Positions 1 through 6,473 of a DNA stretch of 7,601 nt are shown in pieces (the stretch's first letter is position 1; every line of letters begins with the position of its first letter). Both the position numbers and the translations under genes were made by a program. The stretch is from Methanocalculus sp. Lineage in GTDB: Archaea; Halobacteriota; Methanomicrobia; Methanomicrobiales; Methanocorpusculaceae. A model generated the notes under the pieces. It was not told where the DNA came from. It saw only the letters and a program-made list of their open reading frames with translations, and ran no database searches. The DNA lies in the NCBI RefSeq assembly GCF_029762515.1, contig NZ_JARVGN010000066.1, positions 1-7,601 of the forward strand, written 5' to 3'.

Positions 1-20
1 TTAGATTCCCCTTGGTAGAT

Positions 21-25
21 GAGGG
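21..25 (+). promoter_or_regulatory. Ribosome binding site for the DUF2769-type gene
   Basis: GAGGG (followed by AT) lies nine bases before the ATG at 35 and matches the archaeal anti-Shine-Dalgarno sequence reasonably well. It supports the chosen start. The promoter would lie left of the window edge. Confidence 0.55.
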
Positions 26-34
26 ATTCCTGTT

Positions 35-379
35 ATGGATATAACCAAATTTGAAAAGTATCTGGCTCTTGTCACAGATCATCCTCTTGTCCTGAGTCCG
101 GCTGAGAGGGCAGGGATTATTCTGACACGAAAAGAACACTGCATCTGTCCAGCCTGTCCGACATACCGTAAATGTGCTGAGAAAGCAGGCGATCGTGCAT
201 TCTGCACAATCGGGAAGAGCAGGGAGGGATGCATCACCGATGAGAGTAGTGGATGCAGATGCCCTGATTGTTCCATCTATCGGGACGTCGGGTTTGAGAA
301 GGAATTCTTCTGCACCCGGGGAACCGAACAGCAGCAAAGGATTCTCTCGGTTCTTGAGATGCGCGAAGAGGTCTATTGA
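35..379 (+). CDS. Cysteine-rich DUF2769-type protein
   Basis: A 114-residue soluble protein with ten cysteines and no signal peptide or membrane segment. I assign it to the DUF2769 type, a small cysteine-rich family seen mainly in methanogens, from recall of its CxCxxCP..Y ... FCxxGKS ... CxCxxC ... FCTRG pattern. Its function is unknown. The cysteine motif occurs twice. C36, C38, C41 with Y44 and then F56-C57-T58 matches C74, C76, C79 with Y82 and then F92-C93-T94. C47 and C66 are extra. Such spacing suggests two metal sites (zinc or Fe-S), which is inference. The ATG at 35 has a good ribosome binding site, GAGGG at 21-25, nine bases upstream. It is the only plus-strand gene here and converges on the gene ending at 385. 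Confidence 0.82.
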   Translation: MDITKFEKYLALVTDHPLVLSPAERAGIILTRKEHCICPACPTYRKCAEKAGDRAFCTIGKSREGCITDESSGCRCPDCSIYRDVGFEKEFFCTRGTEQQQRILSVLEMREEVY

Positions 380-384
380 GCCTC

Positions 385-729
385 TTATCCACACCCTTCA
401 TCATTTTCATAGATAGAGAGGAGTTCCTGTCCGGCTCTCTTTGACAGGCGCTCTGTGACAATGTCAAGGAGTATTGAGAAGAAGAACGGTGGGATGCAGC
501 CGACACTCTCGCTTCCTGTTCGCATCTGTTCGATCAGGTACTCGAGCTCTGTATCTGTGAGGCGGTTTACGCGGCTTTCAAAATCCTTCTCATCTGTTGA
601 GTAGTGGTTGGCAACCGGTGGGATAATGGATCGGAACTCGGTTCTTGAACCATTGCAGATTAAGTCTTCACATTCGGGTGCAAGTTTTCTCAGTATGTCT
701 ATGTCATAGGGTGTCAGTTCACGTGGCAT
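385..729 (-). CDS. Small conserved-looking protein of unknown function
   Basis: A 114-residue protein that I do not recognise with confidence. It is acidic and appears mostly helical, with charged heptad-like stretches at residues 45-70 and 84-108. A short hydrophobic patch, PPFFFSILLDIV at about 80-91, is too short and too interrupted to be a convincing membrane segment. Cysteines are at 20, 25, 78 and 113. There is no signal peptide, so it should be cytoplasmic. The ATG at 729 is preceded by a purine-rich AAGGGGAGAG at 737-746, a plausible ribosome binding site. It follows the PBP-fold gene by 66 bases with no obvious promoter between them, so it may be the last gene of that unit. Its TAA stop is 5 bases from the stop of the convergent DUF2769 gene. 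The normal codon texture, clean start and lack of a competing ORF make it a likely real gene. Confidence 0.75.
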   Translation of the reverse strand: MPRELTPYDIDILRKLAPECEDLICNGSRTEFRSIIPPVANHYSTDEKDFESRVNRLTDTELEYLIEQMRTGSESVGCIPPFFFSILLDIVTERLSKRAGQELLSIYENDEGCG

Positions 730-736
730 GGATATT

Positions 737-746
737 CTCTCCCCTT
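737..746 (-). promoter_or_regulatory. Ribosome binding site for the 114-residue unknown gene
   Basis: On the minus strand AAGGGGAGAG ends seven bases before the ATG at 729. Its core GGGGAG is nine bases away. It supports translation of this small ORF from 729. Confidence 0.5.
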
Positions 747-795
747 CATCACCGTAATTGCCTGCTGTTTTTCAGTATTGCATCTCTGTTTCCGG

Positions 796-2871
796 TCACA
801 GGATGGTCCTGTATACGCCGTTTCTCATCTGTATGATATGTGTGCCTCCATCATAAAGAGCTCCATATTCGGGTTTCATGGGAGCTGTAAGGATTGCAGT
901 GTGGATGGTTGAAGGATCTCTATTGTCTGCCCTTTCGGCACCATCTGCGATCATCATGATGCCGGTGAAAGCACGGGCAGTGATGTCGTTTGTCTCCTGT
1001 CCGGTCTGCCTGACCATGAGGGTGTTGACGCCACGGATTGCCTGGAACTGATTGATACTCTCTCTCTTGTAAACGGATCCGGCAATGATCCCTTCTGAAA
1101 AGATCCCTGCTCCCCTGATGAATGATGCCGATTTCCAGGCATCTCCGAGTGTAAAGATCATCTCAGGGGAATACTCTGCTCTCCGTATATAGCTTTGAAT
1201 CAGAATCGCCTCATCGGGTGAGCTGGCAGAAACAAAAAGGGGGGTATCCGGGCTTTCTCTCATGATTGAATCTATTGCAGAACCTATTCCGGTACTGTTC
1301 TCATAGATACTATCGGCTCCAATCTGGTATCCGCGTGATTCTGCGGTTGTGCGGACGATCCCGATGAGGGGATCGTCTGGCTGGCTGGAGAAGAGGACAA
1401 TTGAACGCTTCTTTCCATCTGCATTTTGCTTTTCATCGAGGATATCATAGCAGAGGCTGATATATGCTTCATTGTCGATCCCGATTACTCTCTCAGGATC
1501 TGCGCCTCCACCTGAGATACTTGTTTTTCCATCAGGTGTGGTGGTGATCGTTCCAATAATCTCAGCTCCCTTCGGGATAGCTTCGAAATCATAGAGTACC
1601 CCGACGCGAGCGTCAAAGAGAGAAGGAATGCCGTTACTTGTGGCAAGCGGAAGCTCAATGTTCGTCTCTTCATTGATCACCGTGAGTGCGGTATCTGCTC
1701 CCTTCTTCACCTCATCAACAAACCAGCCTTCCCCTGAGCCGGTAATGACACGAATATAGACGATCTTACTGGGTGCAGTGATCATCCCGACGGTTTCTGA
1801 CTCGCCTCTCCGGATCTGGCGGATCTCATACTGATAACCAGCCTCTCTCTTCTCATTGAATTGGATAGTCCCGAGTGCGCCCAAATGGCTCCGGTTCCAG
1901 AACCAGCCTGCTATGCACTCCATATCCCCTCCGCATGTTGTGATTGATGTTGAAAGGGTATGCGCCGCATCAAATGATTCAGCTACGATACCTGGCGCCA
2001 TACTAAATGGCTGTTCATCCATCCCAGAAAAAACGGGATGTGCTGCATTGGTTACCGGGGCAAGGACAAAGACTCCTTCTGCCAGATCAGGAGCCTCCTC
2101 CAGCAGTATGACACTACCGCGTTCCCAGACGAGGATGATCGGATGTTCTCCCCGGCTTCTGATTGCAGAGATGATTGCCGGAACCTGCGTCTTACCATAG
2201 ATGATGAAGATCTCAGGGGGGTTTACCCGGAGTGAGCGCATCAGATCTGAATAATCTTTCTGCTCCTGTGTATACTCGATCAGCCGGAGATTCCGCAGGT
2301 TTGGAATGCTTCGTATCTGCTCTGCCATCTCCCTTCCTTCCCCGGTATCCGGGTAAATAAAGGCGATATCAGAGTAATCAGAGATGAATGGAGCGATTGC
2401 ATCAATCTCTGTTGCTATTGGCGGTGTAAAACTGATCCTGCTTCTGCTTCTCTCCACTCCGGGTTGTATTGGGGCGGCTATTGAAGCAATCGGGATGCCC
2501 CATTCCTCGGCATAGGGAGCTGTTGCCAGAACGCAGTCGCTTCCTGATATGATGAGTGCATGAATGGCAATTGTGTTCCTCCGCTCTCTGAGGATCGCCA
2601 CTGCATGGTCCGGGTCACCGCGTGAATCCTCTATATGGAGGTTAATCGGCTGATCCCGCGGCTGTATCGTTCCCCGGCTGATACCATACTGCTGTGCCAT
2701 TCCAAGATCCATATCATCCCCGCTCAACGGCAGAATTGCGAGGATGTTCAGTGCCCGGGGTGCGTGTTCCGCCGACTCCACAGGCTCTTCCTCTCCTGCA
2801 GGGATTCCGATAAAGGCCATCATGATGTAGATGGCGAGGGCAATTGCGATTACTGTGATGAGCCGTTTCAT
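796..2871 (-). CDS. Membrane-anchored or secreted protein with two PBP type 1 (LivJ-like) regions
   Basis: A 691-residue extracytoplasmic solute-binding protein of the branched-chain amino acid (LivJ/Peripla_BP_6) type. K2-R3 and a hydrophobic stretch at 4-23 form a signal or anchor. No lipobox cysteine follows, so an uncleaved anchor is possible. Region 1 (about 41-360) has the family marks in order: first strand LNILAILPLSG (42-51); IIGP-like ISGSDCVLATAPYAE (108-122); FTPP (148-151); DIAFIYPDTGEG (168-179); PPEIFIIYG (218-226); the CGGDMEC pair (C313, C319), which may be a disulfide; and GALGTIQFNEKREAGYQY (331-348). Region 2 (about 367-691) is more divergent but ends like a PBP C-lobe, with INQFQAIRGVNTLM (606-619) and RAFTGIMMIADGAERADNRD (633-652). 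Usual family proteins are about 350-420 residues, so this is nearly double length. The ligand is unknown. No permease or ATPase gene adjoins it. It follows the TPR gene by 75 bases on the same strand. Confidence 0.83.
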   Translation of the reverse strand: MKRLITVIAIALAIYIMMAFIGIPAGEEEPVESAEHAPRALNILAILPLSGDDMDLGMAQQYGISRGTIQPRDQPINLHIEDSRGDPDHAVAILRERRNTIAIHALIISGSDCVLATAPYAEEWGIPIASIAAPIQPGVERSRSRISFTPPIATEIDAIAPFISDYSDIAFIYPDTGEGREMAEQIRSIPNLRNLRLIEYTQEQKDYSDLMRSLRVNPPEIFIIYGKTQVPAIISAIRSRGEHPIILVWERGSVILLEEAPDLAEGVFVLAPVTNAAHPVFSGMDEQPFSMAPGIVAESFDAAHTLSTSITTCGGDMECIAGWFWNRSHLGALGTIQFNEKREAGYQYEIRQIRRGESETVGMITAPSKIVYIRVITGSGEGWFVDEVKKGADTALTVINEETNIELPLATSNGIPSLFDARVGVLYDFEAIPKGAEIIGTITTTPDGKTSISGGGADPERVIGIDNEAYISLCYDILDEKQNADGKKRSIVLFSSQPDDPLIGIVRTTAESRGYQIGADSIYENSTGIGSAIDSIMRESPDTPLFVSASSPDEAILIQSYIRRAEYSPEMIFTLGDAWKSASFIRGAGIFSEGIIAGSVYKRESINQFQAIRGVNTLMVRQTGQETNDITARAFTGIMMIADGAERADNRDPSTIHTAILTAPMKPEYGALYDGGTHIIQMRNGVYRTIL

Positions 2872-2877
2872 CTCTCT

Positions 2878-2885
2878 TCACATCC
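2878..2885 (-). promoter_or_regulatory. Ribosome binding site for the double-PBP gene
   Basis: On the minus strand GGATGTGA lies six bases before the ATG at 2871. It differs at one position from the archaeal consensus GGAGGTGA. An in-frame TGA sits three codons upstream of the ATG, so 2871 is the most upstream possible start. Confidence 0.55.
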
Positions 2886-2946
2886 AATCATGGGCGGTGG
2901 GATAGCCGGAATCTTCCAGTACTCATCCTTGATCTACTCCTCTCTC

Positions 2947-5145
2947 TCAACTCAGTAACGCTTGAATTGCGCTGTTTCGTATGGTGAGCACCTCTTCTGC
3001 CGCCATCATTTCCGGTGCCCACGAGGAACGAACAGGCTCTTCCCGGGTGGCAGCTTCGGTTTTGATCACTGCCAGGTACCGCCCTGCAATTGATGAGGGT
3101 ACAGCCCCACTCCAGGTAAACAGACTGCGATCAATGGCATCAATCTGTTCCTGTAATTGAGGTTCAAGTCCATCAGTTTTGATCCGGTTATGGAGCAGGT
3201 TTTGGATCATCCGATACTCTTCCCTATCGGGAAGGTACCGGATGGCGGTGCTTATCGCCTCCATTGCGCTATCATATTCTCCCTGCTGTGCATAAGCCCT
3301 GGCAACCCCTGCCCATCCTCCGGGAAACTCCTGGTGAAGTGCGACTGCACGCATATATGCCTCCGCTGCCTTCTTTGGCTGGCCACGGGTTTCATACCAG
3401 TATCCGATCTCAGAGAGGATACCGGCACGCGCCTCTTTTGATGTCGTTATCCTGAGCGCTTTTCGGAAGACTGGTACTGCATCGGGGATGCCACATTCTG
3501 AGAGCACTTTTGCCAGTATCCTGAGCAGCCGTGCTCTCTCTTCCTGTGGCACAGGCAGGTTCAGGAGATCCCCGGTGACTGTGTTGACAGACTCCGAAAT
3601 AGATCTCCCTCTCATCCCTTCAAGGAGGACGAGGATGGCATCATATCCCTCATCTTCTCCCCCGCCGGGGATCAATCTGACAAGATTCCCAATCTTCTCC
3701 CCCCTGAGCAATCCTGAGATGATTTGTGTTTCGATCTGATCATTCTTGTCAGAGCGTATATCTATGGGTGGTTTATTGGCATACCATGCAGCCCTCGCTC
3801 TCCAGAGTCGGGTTTCGGGGCTGTTCTGAATGGAGACCGAGGCATTGAACCAGGTAAGGGCGTCATCGAACTGGAATGCGCCGAAAGCGAGGATGCCGCG
3901 GAGAGTAGTATATTCTGCTTCTGCTCCTGCTTCCAGATCGGCGAGGAGGGCAGAATCAAGTGTTCCATCTCCTCTCATTGCCCGGTTCAGGGTATCCAAT
4001 CGTGCAAAGGCTGCATCGCTGCATTCCTCCTCCCCGATAAGATCTTCAATAAGGGCATATTCGCGATCAAACCATCCCGATCGCCGGCATGATGTGGCTA
4101 TCTGCATGAGCAGGTGCACCCGCTCTTCACCCTCCCTATCCCGGGCGATCGAGATGAGGCGATCGAAGATGGTATCCCCCTCTGCTGATAAGCCAAGCTT
4201 CTCGGCGGCTTCACAGAGGTAGATCAGCTCATCCTGAAATGATCGGGCGTCTTCCCCTCTCTCACGGGCGGCTTCGAGTGCAGACTGGAACTCTGAGAAT
4301 GCACGTTCATGCTCACCGATGTTCCGGGATAGAAGTCCCATCTCACGGTAACTGAGCTGTCTGATTTTTTGCTCCTCTGCACGGCTGCATGCAAGGGAAT
4401 ACAGGCTCCGTGCAGCAACAATTTGATGTGTTGCAGCACAATGCCGTGCTCCAACAAGCAATGCCTCTGCAGACGGCTCGAAGATCATCAGCGCAGAGAT
4501 GAGCGGCTCCCACCCATCTTCCGGATATCGCCTGTTCAGAATGGAGAGCCTCTCTTCATAAGATAATATGAGGAAGGAGTGGCAGGCTATGGAAGTAATG
4601 GCGTCTGTGATTCTTCCAGGGAATGATGGATCTTCGGGATCTATTATGTTGACACCAGCGTCCGCCTCATCTCTGAAGGAGGTTATGATTGCCTGATCCA
4701 TCGGGTGGAGGAGTTTTGGCCTTTCAGGAGGTGAGGTCTGGAGTGCAGTTGGGAATGAAATTGTCTGATACAACAATCCGGCTCTCTTCGTCTGCCAGTA
4801 GTGAAGCGGAAGGCCGGTCTCCTCTGCAAAGAGCATGCAGATGGCATCCGGGTTCTGTTCCATCATTCGTAGACGGAGAAGGCCCTCTTCTCTGTTCTCT
4901 TCTGATCCAGTGAGGAGACGGGTGATGGTCCGGCGCAGCATCTCAGATAATATTTCATCTGAAGAGATTCTGATGCAGATACTCCATCGGAATGCGGGAT
5001 CGGTCTCCACCCTCCTGAGGAAGATGGTCTGAAGCAGGATCTCCCCAAACAGTGACTCAGCCTCATCCGGCTTTTTCGATCTGATCTCCTCTTGTATCAC
5101 AAAATAATCCGGGAATACCTCTCCAATGCCTCCGGCCTGTTCCAT
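2947..5145 (-). CDS. Large TPR-repeat protein, probable cytoplasmic scaffold
   Basis: A 732-residue helical-repeat protein with no signal peptide or membrane segment, hence probably cytoplasmic. The clearest tetratricopeptide repeats are at about 539-570, 572-605 (GYWYETRGQPKKAAEAYMRAV) and 608-641 (WAGVARAYAQQGEYDSAMEA). Weaker TPR-like units lie near 264-297 (GLLSRNIGEHERAFSEFQSAL) and 412-445 (ILAFGAFQFDDALTWFNASV). Most of 230-640 is probably a TPR-type superhelix. The N-terminal 220 residues and C-terminal 80 residues are not recognised. I see no catalytic domain. TPR proteins act as protein-binding scaffolds, and the partner here is unknown. The gene is upstream of, and probably co-transcribed with, the double-PBP gene. 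The ATG at 5145 is the first possible start, since an in-frame TGA lies two codons upstream. No Shine-Dalgarno precedes it and a TATA-like box sits about 25 bases upstream, which fits a leaderless mRNA. Confidence 0.83.
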   Translation of the reverse strand: MEQAGGIGEVFPDYFVIQEEIRSKKPDEAESLFGEILLQTIFLRRVETDPAFRWSICIRISSDEILSEMLRRTITRLLTGSEENREEGLLRLRMMEQNPDAICMLFAEETGLPLHYWQTKRAGLLYQTISFPTALQTSPPERPKLLHPMDQAIITSFRDEADAGVNIIDPEDPSFPGRITDAITSIACHSFLILSYEERLSILNRRYPEDGWEPLISALMIFEPSAEALLVGARHCAATHQIVAARSLYSLACSRAEEQKIRQLSYREMGLLSRNIGEHERAFSEFQSALEAARERGEDARSFQDELIYLCEAAEKLGLSAEGDTIFDRLISIARDREGEERVHLLMQIATSCRRSGWFDREYALIEDLIGEEECSDAAFARLDTLNRAMRGDGTLDSALLADLEAGAEAEYTTLRGILAFGAFQFDDALTWFNASVSIQNSPETRLWRARAAWYANKPPIDIRSDKNDQIETQIISGLLRGEKIGNLVRLIPGGGEDEGYDAILVLLEGMRGRSISESVNTVTGDLLNLPVPQEERARLLRILAKVLSECGIPDAVPVFRKALRITTSKEARAGILSEIGYWYETRGQPKKAAEAYMRAVALHQEFPGGWAGVARAYAQQGEYDSAMEAISTAIRYLPDREEYRMIQNLLHNRIKTDGLEPQLQEQIDAIDRSLFTWSGAVPSSIAGRYLAVIKTEAATREEPVRSSWAPEMMAAEEVLTIRNSAIQALLS

Positions 5146-5165
5146 GTATCAGAGTTAGTTATACA

Positions 5166-5180
5166 GCTATATCACTCTCT
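5166..5180 (-). promoter_or_regulatory. Candidate archaeal promoter (BRE plus TATA box) for the TPR-led unit
   Basis: On the minus strand the purine-rich AGAGAGT (5174-5180) precedes GATATAGC (5166-5173). The box is centred about 25 bases before the ATG at 5145. Archaeal TATA boxes sit about 25-27 bases before the transcription start, so transcription could begin at or very near the ATG. This fits the missing ribosome binding site. The nearby GTATAAC at 5158-5164 is too close for that start, and the call rests on short motifs only. Confidence 0.35.
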
Positions 5181-5203
5181 CCACCAGATGGGTGAAGAAA
5201 TAG

Positions 5204-5221
5204 TTCAGAAAAAAGTATCTG
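5204..5221 (-). terminator. Candidate terminator after the Fe-S ATPase operon
   Basis: In the 93-base gap downstream of the DUF134 stop codon, the minus strand carries a run of six T (5209-5214). Archaeal termination typically occurs at U-rich tracts. The tract is flanked by TCAGA and TCTGA, which could pair as a weak five-base stem with the T-run in the loop. One short tract is modest evidence. It lies between the two minus-strand units, where a terminator is expected. Confidence 0.3.
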
Positions 5222-5238
5222 AGGGGATTATGCCGTCT

Positions 5239-5607
5239 TCACTCAGACTGATGATATGGAGGACAGTCTGCTGCATCCTGACGCAGACAGCCAAGCACAC
5301 GGATGGTCTTTCCATAGACGAGTGCATCGGCAACTTTTCTCCGTGCTTCATGGAGATCACGCCAGAGGGTCTTTCGTGAGATGCCAAGGGTAGCGGCTGC
5401 AGCCTCCTGTTCGAGGCCAACGAGATCGACAAGCCTCAACACCTCCAGCTCTTCCGGCAGCAGGAGGATCTGCTCTTCCTGGATTGTCTGGTCTCCGCAG
5501 AGGGGTGCAAAACATCTGAATTGCCCCTCATCATCGATCATCCGGGCAACCCGTGGCCGTCCACGCCGCTTTCCGCAGCATCCTCTTCTGTCCTGTTCTG
5601 GTGTCAT
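5239..5607 (-). CDS. DUF134/UPF0251 family predicted DNA-binding protein
   Basis: A 122-residue protein of the DUF134 (UPF0251, COG1342) type. These are small predicted DNA-binding proteins with a sigma-70 region 4-like helix-turn-helix. The conserved core is at 48-104: LLLPEELEVLRLVDLVGLEQ leads into the helix-turn-helix AAAATLGISRKTLWRDLHEAR at 69-89, then KVADALVYGKTIRV. The N-terminus has the family's basic arginine- and cysteine-containing segment (C10, C11, then KRRGRPR at 13-19). C32, C37, C107 and C115 add possible metal ligands. It overlaps the upstream ATPase gene by 4 bases (ATGA at 5604-5607) and has no ribosome binding site of its own, so translation is probably coupled. It is the last gene of the operon and the obvious candidate for its regulator. 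The target site and any Fe-S or redox sensing are inference. Confidence 0.88.
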   Translation of the reverse strand: MTPEQDRRGCCGKRRGRPRVARMIDDEGQFRCFAPLCGDQTIQEEQILLLPEELEVLRLVDLVGLEQEAAAATLGISRKTLWRDLHEARRKVADALVYGKTIRVLGCLRQDAADCPPYHQSE

Positions 5608-6473
5608 GGCATATCAAGTTTGAATCTAATCTGTTCCCAGACTCCGGAGATGGCTTTCGATGCCGGACTATCGGCTCTTGTGATCGGGATGCCCTGCCTG
5701 ACCGCTTTGACAACAGCAGCGTCAAAGGGAATTTTCCCAACAATTCCGATTCCCTCTTCGTCTGCATATGACTCGATCTCGCGGGTGATCTCATCAAGGA
5801 GGTCAAACCGGTTAATCAGCAGGAGGATGGATAGGTTAAACCGGCGGCAGACGGTCACCAGGCGTTTGCAGTCATGGAGGGCGGAAACGCTCGGCTCAGT
5901 GACGATCAGTACTGCATTCATCCCGCTGATCGTGGAGATAAGGGGACAGCCGATCCCTGGTGGGCCGTCGACGAGGAGTACCTCGGCAGATGGATCGATA
6001 GTGAGTGCCCTTTTCTTTACTTCATGGACGAGGAGTCCGGATGTGCCTGATCCGGGGAAGAGCCGGGCATGGACGAGCGGTCCATATGCTGTTGAAGAGG
6101 TGTAGATCTCGCCGCAGACCCTCCTTTCCATCACCGCAGCACCTTCCGGACAGACGAAACAGCAGAGGCCGCACCCCTCGCAATGGAGGGGGCTCACTTC
6201 TGCCCGATCGTCGTCCATTTTGATAGCGCCGAAGGCACAGGTGTTGACACAGACTCCACATCCCAAACAGCGATCGGGATCGATTCGTGCAACATCAAGA
6301 CCGGCAAACGGCTCAGTGGTGAGCCGTGTGGGTGAGAGGAGGAGTTCGAGGTTGGCTGCATCAACATCGCAGTCTGCCAGCACCTGTTTTCGGGTATTGG
6401 TATCTGCGAGTGCACAGGTGACCATCGTCTTCCCTGTTCCCCCTTTCCCACTGATCACTGCAATCCTGATCAT
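5604..6473 (-). CDS. MinD-superfamily P-loop ATPase with inserted ferredoxin domain, second copy
   Basis: A 289-residue COG1149-type ATPase. The deviant Walker A motif is GKGGTGKT at 9-16, with signature K10 and catalytic-loop K15. The switch I strand is LADCDVDAANLELL (D34, D36). The Walker B/switch II region is LLVDGPPGIGCP at 166-177. Inserted at about 65-115 is a two-[4Fe-4S] ferredoxin domain: C69, C72, C75, C79 and C98, C101, C104, C108. C105 beside C104 and C120 are extra cysteines. It should be a cytoplasmic, dimer-forming, ATP-dependent Fe-S protein whose exact reaction is unknown. The start is set at 6473, not at a possible upstream start at 6533. The family begins immediately before the P-loop, a ribosome binding site fits 6473, and the ATG forms a 4-base ATGA overlap with the stop of the preceding ATPase. 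The 20-residue extension would overlap that gene. Confidence 0.92.
   Translation of the reverse strand: MIRIAVISGKGGTGKTMVTCALADTNTRKQVLADCDVDAANLELLLSPTRLTTEPFAGLDVARIDPDRCLGCGVCVNTCAFGAIKMDDDRAEVSPLHCEGCGLCCFVCPEGAAVMERRVCGEIYTSSTAYGPLVHARLFPGSGTSGLLVHEVKKRALTIDPSAEVLLVDGPPGIGCPLISTISGMNAVLIVTEPSVSALHDCKRLVTVCRRFNLSILLLINRFDLLDEITREIESYADEEGIGIVGKIPFDAAVVKAVRQGIPITRADSPASKAISGVWEQIRFKLDMP

Noticed and set aside
1856..2235. Plus-strand open frames inside the double-PBP gene.
   Set aside because: They are antisense shadows without ribosome binding sites or recognisable protein motifs.
3724..4222. Two overlapping plus-strand open frames of 122 and 130 codons inside the TPR gene.
   Set aside because: Both are antisense to a well-supported TPR coding sequence and have shadow-like composition.
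5521..6105. A 194-codon open frame on the plus strand.
   Set aside because: It lies antisense to the second Fe-S ATPase and the DUF134 gene, has low-complexity serine/arginine-rich composition, and resembles no protein I know. It is a shadow of the real genes.
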